Positions 9,697-18,350 of a stretch of 64,000 nt of DNA are shown one piece after another (positions within the stretch are counted from its first letter, which is position 1; every line of letters starts with the position of its first letter). Location of the stretch: the NCBI GenBank assembly GCA_041397845.1, contig JAWKVW010000009.1:1-64000 (forward strand), read 5' to 3'. The translations under genes were made by a program, and so were the position numbers. The notes below the pieces were generated by a model. That model searched no databases, had not been told where the DNA came from, and saw nothing but the letters and a program-made list of their open reading frames with translations. Source of the stretch: JAKPQE01 sp041397845 (lineage in GTDB: Bacteria > Pseudomonadota > Alphaproteobacteria > Rhizobiales > JAKPQE01).

Positions 9697-10616
9697 CCGG
9701 CGAGATAGAGCGCCAGCGGCATCGTCAGGAAGGACAGCATCGTCTCGACAGTGGTCGCGGTCGCGTAGAGCGGCGCGTCGCCGCCCATGCGGCGGGCAAG
9801 GACGTAGCCATTGGTGGCGGCCGGGACGGCGCCGCAGACGATCGCCACCATCAGCGCATCGCCGCCGACGCCGAAATAACGGCCATAGAGAAACACGAGC
9901 AGCGGCATGACGGCGAGCTTCAGCGTCGTCGTGACGACCAGCGGCACGGTCGGACGCAGGAGGCTGCCGAGCGACAGGCCGGCGCCGACGAGGAGGAGGC
10001 TGGCCGCCAGCGCGCCGCGGCCGAGCACGTCGAGCGTCGTCGACAGCGGACCATAGAGCTTGATGCCGGCAAGGTTGACCGAGATGCCGAGCACGGTCGA
10101 CCAGATCAGCGGGTTCTTCAGGATGGTCAGGAGAATGCGGCCGATGCGCCGGTCGCCGCCCGAGCCGAAGACGGTGAGCACGGCGACGTTCTCGACATTG
10201 ATGACCGGCACCATGATCGCCATGGCGACGGCGACGAGGGTGAGGCCGGCCTCGCCATAGAGGCGCGAGACGACCGCCAGGGCGATGAAGCCGTTCCAGC
10301 GGGTCGCGGTCTGGAACACGGTGGTGAAGGTCGAATCGGAAACGCCGATGGCGCGCATTGGCCAGCGGGTCGCAAGCGCGATCGGCCCCATGGTGAGCAC
10401 GGCGGCAAGCAGCGTGAAGGTCAGTATCGAGATCGAGGAGGTGCCGAGATCGGCCTTGTAGGTCGCCGAGAACAGCAGCGCCGGGATCATCACGTAAAAG
10501 GTGATGAGTTCGAAGCCATGCCAGGCGGCATCCTCGCGCACGAGGCGGCGCTTGACGACGCCGCCAACGACGATGACCAGAAAGACCGGCAGCAGGCTTT
10601 CGAAAAAGGCGGTCAT
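9675..10616 (-). CDS. AEC-family (auxin efflux carrier-like) permease
   Basis: A 313-residue inner-membrane transporter with about ten hydrophobic segments in two five-helix halves. The first begins MTAFFESLLPVFLVIVVGGV; the halves are joined by a short polar loop (GSGGDRRIGRILLTILKNP); NPLIWSTVLGI is the family's typical start of the second half. Bacterial members export or import small carboxylates such as malate or malonate; the substrate cannot be assigned. It overlaps the 3' end of the AidB-like gene on the opposite strand and lies ten bases downstream of ruvX, so it may be the last gene of a WS/DGAT-ruvX-AEC operon. Confidence 0.85.
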   Translation of the reverse strand: MTAFFESLLPVFLVIVVGGVVKRRLVREDAAWHGFELITFYVMIPALLFSATYKADLGTSSISILTFTLLAAVLTMGPIALATRWPMRAIGVSDSTFTTVFQTATRWNGFIALAVVSRLYGEAGLTLVAVAMAIMVPVINVENVAVLTVFGSGGDRRIGRILLTILKNPLIWSTVLGISVNLAGIKLYGPLSTTLDVLGRGALAASLLLVGAGLSLGSLLRPTVPLVVTTTLKLAVMPLLVFLYGRYFGVGGDALMVAIVCGAVPAATNGYVLARRMGGDAPLYATATTVETMLSFLTMPLALYLAGQASGQI

Positions 10617-10626
10617 GGCGGGTTCC

Positions 10627-11109
10627 TCAGTCGGACGGAAGCGAGCGCAGGCGGTCGAGGGCGCCCTGCAGGATGTAGGCGGCGGCGAGCTTGTCGACGA
10701 GCTCGGCGCGGCGGGCGCGGCTGCGGTCGGCCTCGATCAGCGTGCGCGTCACGGCGGCGGTCGACAGCCGCTCGTCCCAGAACAGCATCGGCAGGCCGGT
10801 GAGCGGGGCGAGATTGCGGGCAAAGGCGCGGGTCGACTGGACGCGCGGGCCTTCGGTGCCGTCCATGTTGAGCGGCAGGCCGATGACGAGGCCGCCGACG
10901 CCCTCGCGTCCGGCGAGCGCCAGCAGGTGCTCGACATCGGGGCGGAACTTGCTGCGCCGGATCGTCTCGAGCGGCGAGGCGATCATGCGGGCGACGTCGG
11001 AGAGGGCAAGGCCGATGGTCTTGTCGCCGAGGTCGAGGCCGATGAGGCGGGCGCCGGGCGGCACGGCGCGGGCAAAATCCGCAAGCGTCAGGGTCGGGTC
11101 GGCGGCCAT
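10627..11109 (-). CDS. ruvX: RuvX/YqgF nuclease (putative Holliday junction resolvase, pre-16S rRNA processing)
   Basis: A 160-residue RNase H-like protein. Conserved motifs are RLIGLDLGDKTIGLALSD (first catalytic Asp), GLVIGLPLNMDGTEGPR, FWDERLSTAAVTRTL (acidic residues) and VDKLAAAYILQGALDR (final Asp). The family was described as a Holliday-junction resolvase; in E. coli it is needed for maturation of the 16S rRNA 5' end. Only two bases separate it from the preceding acyltransferase gene. Confidence 0.93.
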   Translation of the reverse strand: MAADPTLTLADFARAVPPGARLIGLDLGDKTIGLALSDVARMIASPLETIRRSKFRPDVEHLLALAGREGVGGLVIGLPLNMDGTEGPRVQSTRAFARNLAPLTGLPMLFWDERLSTAAVTRTLIEADRSRARRAELVDKLAAAYILQGALDRLRSLPSD

Positions 11110-11111
11110 GG

Positions 11112-12314
11112 TCAGTCTTCCTCGGTCCGATCGGGCGCCTCATCGCGGTTCGCGGTGGCCGGCTCCGGCTCGCTGTCGGCCCGGCGCTCCAGTTCCTCGA
11201 GCATGCGGGCAGCGATTGCGGCCGGGGTCTTTTGCGCGGTCCGGCCTGGAATGACGGTGAGGTGTGCGGTGCCGGCATAGGTGATGACAGCGACGGCGAG
11301 CGGGATCGGGCCGGAGAGTGGCGGCACGCCATAGACGGCGGTGATCCCGGCGCCGCCGAGCGCGACCGGCCGGGTCGGGCCGGGAATGAGCGAGATCATC
11401 GCGTCGAAGCGGGCGATCCAGATGCGCATGGCGAGGCGGGCGATCGGCGGCAGCGCCTTGGCGACGAGATGCTGGCTCCAGGACGAGGTCTGCGCCTGCT
11501 CGATGCCGGGCAGGCGCAGCAGCGGCCGGCGCTTCGGCGCGGCCTCGCGCGTCTCGGTGAAGGTCGTCTCGAGGTGGTTGCCAAGGTCGCCGGCCTCGCC
11601 GGAGCGGCGGCGCATCAGCACGCGGGTATGGGCGATGCGTCCGGTCAACGGCCGGGGCGGGGCGATCAGCGTCGCGTCGCCGACGATGGCGGCCGAGGCG
11701 CCGACGAGAGCGCCGGTGGCGCCGCCATCACCATCGCCGGCACGGGCAAGCCGGCGGCGGTCGAGCCGGGCAAAGGCAAGGCCGCCATCATCGACGAGCG
11801 GATTGGGGGCGCCGGCAAAGAGCTCGGCCGGACTGGTTTCCGCAACCGGCGCCGGGTCGAGCGCGACATCGACGCGGCCGGCGATGGCAGCGAAGGTCTG
11901 CAGGGCGCGCATGCCGTCGGAGAGGCCGTGCTTGAAATGGAAAATCACCGCCGAACGCGTGCCGGGCCGGGCGGCGGGATTGACGATGAACGCCTTCCAG
12001 GGCGGCCGGCCGGCGGGCAGGCGGATGCGGCGCAGCCGGTCGACGAACGCCACGAAGCCCTGGTCGTCGACTACCTCGGGCGCCTCGACGATTGCGACGT
12101 GGTTCTCGATGTCGAAGCCCTTGTCGATGACGGCGACGAAGCCCGGCCAGCGCCGGCGGACGCGTTCGCGCAGGGCCGGATTGGCGGCGGCGGCGGCGGC
12201 GAGCTCGGCCCGCAGGCGGCGCGGATCGCACGGCGTCTCGAACACGCAGACCGACGTGATGTAGCGGTCGCCGAGATTGAAGAAGATCGCGTCCGAGAGG
12301 GAGACGGGGCGCAT
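11112..12314 (-). CDS. WS/DGAT-like acyltransferase
   Basis: A 400-residue protein resembling bacterial wax ester synthase/diacylglycerol acyltransferases, which acylate alcohols or glycerolipids with acyl-CoA. The N-terminus MRPVSLSDAIFFNLGDRY aligns with the usual opening, and the DUF1298-like C-terminal region has SLIPGPTRPVALGGAG and PPLSGPIPLAVAVITYAG. The hallmark HHxxxDG appears as KHGLSDG, so the first His is Lys while the second, catalytic His and the Asp-Gly are kept. The start at 12314 was chosen because the homologous region begins there; a TTG at 12386 would add 24 unconserved residues. It is closely coupled to ruvX. Activity and acceptor are uncertain. Confidence 0.75.
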   Translation of the reverse strand: MRPVSLSDAIFFNLGDRYITSVCVFETPCDPRRLRAELAAAAAANPALRERVRRRWPGFVAVIDKGFDIENHVAIVEAPEVVDDQGFVAFVDRLRRIRLPAGRPPWKAFIVNPAARPGTRSAVIFHFKHGLSDGMRALQTFAAIAGRVDVALDPAPVAETSPAELFAGAPNPLVDDGGLAFARLDRRRLARAGDGDGGATGALVGASAAIVGDATLIAPPRPLTGRIAHTRVLMRRRSGEAGDLGNHLETTFTETREAAPKRRPLLRLPGIEQAQTSSWSQHLVAKALPPIARLAMRIWIARFDAMISLIPGPTRPVALGGAGITAVYGVPPLSGPIPLAVAVITYAGTAHLTVIPGRTAQKTPAAIAARMLEELERRADSEPEPATANRDEAPDRTEED

Positions 12315-12505
12315 CGTGACGCGGGCTCGTGGCTGGCAATCCGGGAAATGGCGCTTTCGCGTCGCTCCGGCAGTCGCGCCGGACAAGGGGTCCTAGCGCA
12401 AACGGCGCCGGGACGCAAAGGCGAGGTTCAGGGGAGCGGGCGGAAGAGGGGTGCCCGGGCGGCGTTGCGGGATGATGGACGGTGGCGGCGGCTTGTGGCG
12501 GGCGG

Positions 12506-12529
12506 TGCGTTACGCCTTCGGCCAACGCA
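12506..12529. repeat. Interrupted inverted repeat (hairpin)
   Basis: TGCGTT and AACGCA flank an inner GCC-TTC-GGC hairpin with small bulges. It lies 34 bases before a second, different hairpin. The form resembles short palindromic repeats scattered in rhizobial intergenic DNA; copies elsewhere cannot be checked here. Confidence 0.55.
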
Positions 12530-12562
12530 TCCTGCGGAACTGCGGTGCCGTCCGGACTGCAG

Positions 12563-12588
12563 GGTGCGATAGCGGAGCGTATCGCACC
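12563..12588. repeat. Perfect 9-bp-stem hairpin repeat
   Basis: GGTGCGATA and TATCGCACC are exact reverse complements around the eight-base loop GCGGAGCG. There is no T run, so it is not an obvious terminator for either strand. It is probably a REP-like palindromic unit together with the hairpin just upstream. Confidence 0.65.
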
Positions 12589-12747
12589 TTCGGGCAAATG
12601 CTGCCTGCCGTCCTGGCAATGGCCATCATTTTGGCAGGTCGTCGCGTTGCCCCCCCATTTCGCCAATGATATGAGGGCAGGGAGGTTTGCCATGATGGTG
12701 CGCCGCCCTCCCAAGCGCGCTCGCCAGAGACATCGAGGATATGCCCC

Positions 12748-13035
12748 ATGTCGGTCGATCAGGCCACGGTCCGCCGGATCGCGCATCTTGCGCGCATTGC
12801 CGTTTCCGACGAGGAAGTTCCGCATCTTCAGGATGAGCTGAATTCGATTCTCGGCTGGGTCGAGCAATTGAACGCGATCGACGTTTCCGGCGTCGAGCCG
12901 CTGACCAGCGTCGTCGAGATGAGCATGAAGAAGCGCACCGACGAGGTCACCGACGGGGGCTATCCCGCCGACGTCGTCAAGAATGCGCCGATCAGCGAAG
13001 ACAACTATTTCGTCGTTCCGAAGGTTGTGGAGTGA
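12748..13035 (+). CDS. gatC: Aspartyl/glutamyl-tRNA amidotransferase subunit C
   Basis: A 95-residue subunit that wraps around GatA and stabilises the GatCAB complex, which converts Glu-tRNA(Gln) and Asp-tRNA(Asn) to the amidated forms. The family pattern is clear: TVRRIAHLARIAVSDEE, LQDELNSILGWVEQLNAIDV, VEPLTSVV and the C-terminal APISEDNYFVVPKVVE. It is the first gene of gatC-gatA-aroQ-gatB; gatA begins four bases later. Confidence 0.95.
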   Translation: MSVDQATVRRIAHLARIAVSDEEVPHLQDELNSILGWVEQLNAIDVSGVEPLTSVVEMSMKKRTDEVTDGGYPADVVKNAPISEDNYFVVPKVVE

Positions 13036-13039
13036 GGCG

Positions 13040-14515
13040 ATGACGGATCTTACCGAACTGACCATCGCCGAGGCGCGCGAGCTGCTGATCGAGCGCGAGA
13101 TCACCGCGGTCGAGCTGACCGAGGCCTATCTGGCGGCGATGGAAGCGGCGCGCGGGCTCAATGCCTTCGTGCTCGAGACGCCGGAAAAGGCGCTCGACAT
13201 GGCGAAGGCCTCGGATGCGCGGCTGGCGCGCGAGGCGGGCGGCGAGCTCGAGGGCATTCCGCTCGGCGTCAAGGACCTGTTCTGCACCAAGGACGTCCGC
13301 TCGACGGCCTGCAGCCGAATCCTTGGCGAGTTCACCCCGACCTACGAATCGACGGTGACGTCGAATCTCTGGCGGGCCGGCGCGGTGATGCTCGGCAAGC
13401 TCAACTGCGACGAATTCGCCATGGGCTCGTCGAACGAGACGAGCGCCTTCGGCGATGTCATCAGCCCGTGGCGGCGGGCCGGCGATGCTACGCCGATCGT
13501 GCCGGGCGGCTCGTCCGGCGGTTCGGCGGCGGCGGTCTCGGCGCGGCTCTGCGCCGGCGCGACGGGCACCGACACGGGCGGCTCGATCCGCCAGCCGGCG
13601 GCGTTCACGGCGACGGTCGGCATCAAGCCGACCTACGGCCGCTGCTCGCGCTGGGGCATCGTGGCATTTGCCTCCTCGCTCGATCAGGCCGGGCCGTTCG
13701 CCCGGACGGTGCGCGACGCGGCGATCCTCCTGAAGACGATGGCCTCGCACGACCCGAAGGACACGACGTCCGTGCCGGCGCCGGTGCCGGATTACGAGAC
13801 GGCGCTGCGGCGCGGCGCCAAGGGCCTCAAGATCGGCGTGCCGAAGGAATATCGCGTCGACGGCATGCCGGCCGAGATCGAGGAGCTCTGGCAGAAGGGC
13901 ATCGCCTGGATGAAGGATGCCGGCGCCGAGGTCGTCGACATCTCGCTGCCGCACACGAAGTATGCGCTGCCGGCCTATTACATCGTGGCGCCGGCCGAGG
14001 CGTCCTCGAACCTTGCCCGCTATGACGGCGTTCGCTACGGCCTGCGCGAGCAGGGCCGCGACATCATCGACATGTACGAAAAGACGCGGGCGGCGGGCTT
14101 CGGCAAGGAAGTGCGGCGGCGCATCATGATCGGCACCTACGTGCTGTCGGCCGGCTATTACGACGCCTATTACCTGCGGGCGCAGAAGGTGCGCAGCCTC
14201 ATCAAGCGCGACTTCGACGACGCCTTCGCGGCGGGGGTCGATGCGGTGCTGACGCCGGCAACGCCGTCGGCGGCCTTCGGCATCGGCGAGATGGCGGGCG
14301 GCGATCCGGTGGAGATGTACCTCAACGACATCTTCACGGTGACGGTGAACATGGCCGGCCTGCCGGGCCTTTCCGTGCCGGCCGGGCTTGACGCCAAGGG
14401 GCTGCCGCTCGGCCTGCAGCTCATTGGCCGGCCGTTCGACGAAGAGACGCTGTTCCGGCTCGGGCAGGTGGTGGAAAACGCCGCCGGCAGCTTCCGGCCG
14501 GAGCGCTGGTGGTAA
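13040..14515 (+). CDS. gatA: Aspartyl/glutamyl-tRNA amidotransferase subunit A
   Basis: A 491-residue amidase subunit that releases ammonia from glutamine and passes it to GatB. The amidase-signature Ser-cisSer-Lys triad is visible: Lys in GIPLGVKDLFCTKD, cis-Ser in TGTDTGGSIRQPAAF and nucleophile region PGGSSGGSAAAVSARL. Also typical are NCDEFAMGSSNETSAFG and GIKPTYGRCSRWG. The start MTDLTELTIAEARELL lies four bases beyond the gatC stop, preceded by GTGAGG; the longer frame into gatC was rejected. Confidence 0.96.
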   Translation: MTDLTELTIAEARELLIEREITAVELTEAYLAAMEAARGLNAFVLETPEKALDMAKASDARLAREAGGELEGIPLGVKDLFCTKDVRSTACSRILGEFTPTYESTVTSNLWRAGAVMLGKLNCDEFAMGSSNETSAFGDVISPWRRAGDATPIVPGGSSGGSAAAVSARLCAGATGTDTGGSIRQPAAFTATVGIKPTYGRCSRWGIVAFASSLDQAGPFARTVRDAAILLKTMASHDPKDTTSVPAPVPDYETALRRGAKGLKIGVPKEYRVDGMPAEIEELWQKGIAWMKDAGAEVVDISLPHTKYALPAYYIVAPAEASSNLARYDGVRYGLREQGRDIIDMYEKTRAAGFGKEVRRRIMIGTYVLSAGYYDAYYLRAQKVRSLIKRDFDDAFAAGVDAVLTPATPSAAFGIGEMAGGDPVEMYLNDIFTVTVNMAGLPGLSVPAGLDAKGLPLGLQLIGRPFDEETLFRLGQVVENAAGSFRPERWW

Positions 14516-14528
14516 GCGAGCCACGGCG

Positions 14529-14831
14529 ATGAACGGCAAGGGGCCCGAGAGCTGCGAGACGCTGGCGGAGCTGCGCGAGGCGATCGACGCGCTCGACCGG
14601 CGGCTGATCGGCATGCTCGCCGAGCGGGTCCGGCACATCGACCGGGCCGTGGTGCTGAAGACGCGCGAGGGGCTGCCGGCCTCGATACCGTCGCGGGTCG
14701 AGGATGTCGTTGCCAAGGTGCGCGGCGAGGCGGAGCGGCAGGGGTTCGACGCCGATCTCGCCGAGGCGCTGTGGCGGCGGATCATCGACTGGTCGATCGC
14801 GCGCGAGGAAGATCGTTTGGGCAAGGCCTGA
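14529..14831 (+). CDS. AroQ-type chorismate mutase
   Basis: A 100-residue, mostly helical monofunctional chorismate mutase, which converts chorismate to prephenate on the way to phenylalanine and tyrosine. The first helix reads ELREAIDALDRRLIGMLAERV and an active-site Lys is in VVLKTREG; the C-terminal helix is LAEALWRRIIDWSIAREED. The spacing resembles PchB-like single-domain enzymes. The gene sits 13 bases after gatA and 82 bases before gatB, so it is very likely co-transcribed with the amidotransferase. PchB-like isochorismate pyruvate lyase is an alternative activity in this fold, but no siderophore genes are nearby. Confidence 0.85.
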   Translation: MNGKGPESCETLAELREAIDALDRRLIGMLAERVRHIDRAVVLKTREGLPASIPSRVEDVVAKVRGEAERQGFDADLAEALWRRIIDWSIAREEDRLGKA

Positions 14832-14913
14832 CGCCAGGGTTCGGCCGGGCATTGGTCCGGCCGGCGCGGAGCCGGCGGCAGGGTGCAGGGTTTTCGAGAG
14901 GATTTCGTCCGTC

Positions 14914-16395
14914 ATGAACATGGCCGAGCGGAAAATCGACGCAAGGAAGCTGATCAAGGGCGCGACCGGGGACTGGGAGGTCGTCATCGGCCTTGAGGTG
15001 CATGCCCAGGTGACGAGCCGGGCGAAGCTCTTTTCCGGCGCTTCGGCGAGCTATGGCGGCGCGCCGAACGACCACGTCTCGCTGGTCGACGCGGCGATGC
15101 CGGGCATGCTGCCGGTCATCAACGAGGAGTGCATCGCCCAGGCGATCCGCACCGGTCTCGGCCTCAGGGCGCAGATCAACCTGCGCTCGGTGTTCGACCG
15201 CAAGAACTATTTCTATCCGGACCTGCCGCAGGGCTACCAGATCTCGCAGTTCAAGCAGCCGATCGTCGGCGAGGGCATCGTCGTGCTCGACATGCTGGAC
15301 GGCGAGCGGGTCGAGGTCGGGATCGAGCGGCTGCATCTGGAACAGGATGCGGGCAAGTCGATCCACGACCAGCATCCGGCATTCTCCTATGTCGACCTCA
15401 ACCGGTCGGGCGTGGCGCTGATGGAGATCGTGTCGAAGCCGGACATGCGCTCTGCCGAGGAAGCGCGCACCTACATGACGAAGCTGCGCACGATCCTGCG
15501 CTATCTCGGCACCTGCGACGGCAACATGGAAGAGGGCTCCATGCGCGCCGACGTCAACGTGTCGGTGCGCCGGCCGGGCGAGGCGCTCGGCACCCGAACC
15601 GAGACCAAGAACGTCAACTCGATCCGGTTCCTCGGACAGGCGATCGAATACGAGGCGCGGCGTCAGGTCGACCTCATCGAGGATGGCGGCAAGGTCGTTC
15701 AGGAGACGCGCCTGTTCGACCCGGGCAAGGGCGAGACGCGGCCGATGCGCTCCAAGGAAGAGGCGCACGACTACCGCTATTTCCCGGACCCGGACCTGCT
15801 GCCGCTGGAATTCACGCAGGACTATGTCGACGGGCTGGCGGTGGAGCTGCCGGAGCTGCCGGACGACAAGCGGGCGCGGTTCATCGCCGATTTCGGCCTG
15901 CCGGCCTATGACGCGAGCGTGCTCGTCCTGGAAAAGGCCTCGGCCGATTTCTTCGAGCAGGTGGCGGCCGGCCGCGACGCCAAGCAGGCGGCGAACTGGG
16001 TCATCAACGAGCTGTTCGGCCGCCTCAACAAGGAAGGCCACGGCATCGAGGAAAGCCCGATTTCGTCGGCGCAGCTCGGCGCGATCATCGACCTCGTCGC
16101 CGACGGCACGATTTCCGGCAAGATCGCCAAGGACCTGTTCGAGATCGTCTACACCGAGGGCGGCGAGCCGCGCGACATCGTCGAGAGCCGCGGCATGCGG
16201 CAGGTCACCGACATGTCGGCGATCGAGAAGGCGGTCGACGACATCATCGCGGCCAATCCGGACAAGGTCGCCCAGGCGGTGGCCAAGCCGACGCTGCTCG
16301 GCTGGTTCGTCGGCCAGGTGATGAAAGCGACCGGCGGCAAGGCCAATCCGCAGGCGGTCAACGATCTCCTGAAGCAGAAGCTCGGCATCGGCTGA
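14914..16395 (+). CDS. gatB: Aspartyl/glutamyl-tRNA amidotransferase subunit B
   Basis: A 493-residue kinase/transferase subunit that activates the misacylated tRNA with ATP and adds ammonia. Motifs include WEVVIGLEVHAQVTSRAKLF, MPGMLPVINEECI, FDRKNYFYPDLPQGYQISQ, MEEGSMRADVNVSVR, KNVNSIRFLGQAIEYE and SKEEAHDYRYFPDPDLLPL. The C-terminal YqeY-like tRNA-binding domain covers about residues 345-493, ending AVNDLLKQKLGIG. Two nearby starts exist (MNMAERK); the first was taken. It completes the gatCAB set. Confidence 0.96.
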   Translation: MNMAERKIDARKLIKGATGDWEVVIGLEVHAQVTSRAKLFSGASASYGGAPNDHVSLVDAAMPGMLPVINEECIAQAIRTGLGLRAQINLRSVFDRKNYFYPDLPQGYQISQFKQPIVGEGIVVLDMLDGERVEVGIERLHLEQDAGKSIHDQHPAFSYVDLNRSGVALMEIVSKPDMRSAEEARTYMTKLRTILRYLGTCDGNMEEGSMRADVNVSVRRPGEALGTRTETKNVNSIRFLGQAIEYEARRQVDLIEDGGKVVQETRLFDPGKGETRPMRSKEEAHDYRYFPDPDLLPLEFTQDYVDGLAVELPELPDDKRARFIADFGLPAYDASVLVLEKASADFFEQVAAGRDAKQAANWVINELFGRLNKEGHGIEESPISSAQLGAIIDLVADGTISGKIAKDLFEIVYTEGGEPRDIVESRGMRQVTDMSAIEKAVDDIIAANPDKVAQAVAKPTLLGWFVGQVMKATGGKANPQAVNDLLKQKLGIG

Positions 16396-16492
16396 TCCGG
16401 CCCGGCACGGCCAAGCGTACCGACTGACGGGAGCGTCGCGCGCAATCCGCGCGGCGCCGAGCAAGCGTCACCAGACAAAGCCGCGGAGCCAG

Positions 16493-18218
16493 ATGGAAGA
16501 CCACAGCAGCATCCCGTATCTCAGGGAAGTGGTGATCTTTCTCGTCTCGGCCGGCGTCGTCGTGCCGTTGCTCAACCGGCTGCGGATCAGCCCGGTGCTC
16601 GGCTATCTCGTCGTCGGCGGCGTGGTCGGGCCGTTCGGGCTCGGCCTGCTCGCTGCCGACGTGCCGCTGCTTCATTACGCGGTGATCTCCGACATCGAGG
16701 GCGTCCGGCCGCTTGCCGAGCTTGGCGTCGTCTTCCTGCTGTTCATGATCGGCCTCGAGCTGTCATTCGACCGGCTCTGGTCGATGCGGCGGCTGGTGTT
16801 CGGGCTCGGCGGGGCGCAGATCCTCGTCACCGGGCTGGTCATCGGCCTCATCGCCTATCTGTTCGAGAATTCCATCGCCGCCTCGATCGTGCTCGGCGCC
16901 TGCCTTGCGCTGTCGTCGACGGCGATCGTCATGCAGCTCCTGATGCGCAGCCGGCGGATTGGTTCACCGGTCGGCCGGGCAAGCTTTGCCATTCTCTTGA
17001 TGCAGGACCTCGCGGTCGTGCCGATCCTTTTTCTCGTCGGGGTGTTCGGCGCCGACGAGGAGGCCAACATCGGGCTCGATCTCCTGCTGGCGCTCGGCAA
17101 GGCGGGGCTGGCGATCAGCCTCATCTACGTTACCGGCCGGCTGGTGCTGCGTCCGGTCCTCAGGGTGGTGGCGCAGGCGCGCAGCCCCGAGATGTTCATG
17201 GCGGCGATCCTGCTCACCGTGATCGGCACATCGGCGATCACCGGCCTTGCCGGGCTGTCGATGGCGCTCGGGGCGTTCATGGCCGGCCTCGTCATCGCCG
17301 AGACGGAATTCCGCCAGGAGGTCGAGGTCGACATCGAGCCGTTCAAGGGGCTGATGCTCGGGCTCTTCTTCATGTCGGTCGGCATGGGCATCGACTGGCG
17401 GGAGGTCGGTGCCGAGCCGTTCTGGATTCCGGCCTCGGTCGTCGGCCTCATCGGACTGAAGGCGCTCATCACCGCCGGCCTCTCGGTCGCCTTCGGGCTG
17501 CCGCGCCATACCGCGATCGAGGCCGGGCTGCTGCTCGGGCAGGGCGGCGAGTTCGCTTTCATCGTCATCGGGCTTGCGGTCTCGCTCGGCCTGATGCCGC
17601 GCGACGTCGGCCAGTTCATGCTGATCGTCGCCGGGCTCACCATGCTGGTCACACCGATTGTCGGCTCGCTGGCGGCGCGGCTCGGGTCGCGGCTGGAGAA
17701 GAACTCGGCGAAGAAGACGCTGGCCTGGGGCCTTGCCGCCTGGCGGGAACTGGAGGGGCACGTCATCGTTGCCGGGTTCGGCCGGGTCGGGCGGACGCTT
17801 GCCGAGACGCTGGAGGCCGAGAACACTTCTTGTCGGGCTCGACGCCGACGCGGCCAATGTCGGGGTGGCGCGGGCCGAGCACCGGCCGGTGTTCTATGGC
17901 GATGCCTCGCGGCTTGCCATTCTCAACCGGGCACAGATCGCCACGGCGCAGGCCGTCGTCATCACCATGGACGCGCCGGCGACGGCCGAGCGGATCGTGC
18001 GCGAAATCCGCCAGGAATGGCCGCTCATTCCGATCTACGCCCGGGCGCGGGACGGCGCCCATGCCCGGCGACTGATCGCGGCAGGGGCGAGCATGGCGGT
18101 GCCGGAAGCGATCGAGGCAAGCCTGCAGCTTGCCGGCCGGGTGCCCGCCGGGCTCGGGGCGAGCGAGGAGGTGGTGTGCCGCCGGCTCGACCAGCAGCGG
18201 GCGATCGAGGAAGCCTGA
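16493..18218 (+). CDS. Kef-type K+/H+ antiporter (CPA2), frame interrupted once
   Basis: A glutathione-regulated-type K+ efflux antiporter of about 575 residues. The first 444 residues hold a CPA2 membrane domain of 12-13 hydrophobic segments (VVPLLNRLRISPVLGYLVVG, GVVFLLFMIGLELSFDRLW, LLLGQGGEFAFIVIGLA) followed by the start of the RCK/TrkA-N nucleotide-binding domain (GHVIVAGFGRVGRTLAETLE). The rest of that domain (LLVGLDADAANVGVARAEHR, VFYGDASRLAILNRAQI, RIVREIRQEWPLIPIYARA) is in another frame, entered near 17824-17830. The net change is one extra or two missing bases. The downstream frame has no stop until the natural C-terminus, so the gene is probably intact in the organism. A GGAG precedes the ATG. 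Confidence 0.85.
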
Positions 18219-18350
18219 CGGCCGACAAAGGTCAATGCGGGCCGACGCCGGATGTCCTAAAGGGGCCACGGAGTTTCCGGCGACAGCCGCGAGACGCCTC
18301 GACGAGGCGTGCGGCGAAACGCCGATTTCGACGGATGAGGAGAAATTCGC

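Larger units (their letters stand above)
12315..12747. other. 433-base gene-free divergent region with two hairpin repeats
   Basis: It lies between the WS/DGAT-like gene (minus) and gatC (plus) and must hold promoters for both; no convincing -35/-10 pair was found. No ORF here resembles a protein. The middle contains two GC-rich inverted repeats of the kind that occur as dispersed intergenic repeats (listed separately), and a run of eight C at 12649-12656. Confidence 0.55.

Noticed and set aside
9258..10802. 514-codon plus-strand frame across the AidB end and AEC gene
   Set aside because: Shadow frame; the AEC transporter on the minus strand has regular hydrophobic segments.
12563..12588. 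Terminator for a transcript into gatC
   Set aside because: Perfect hairpin but no T run on either strand.
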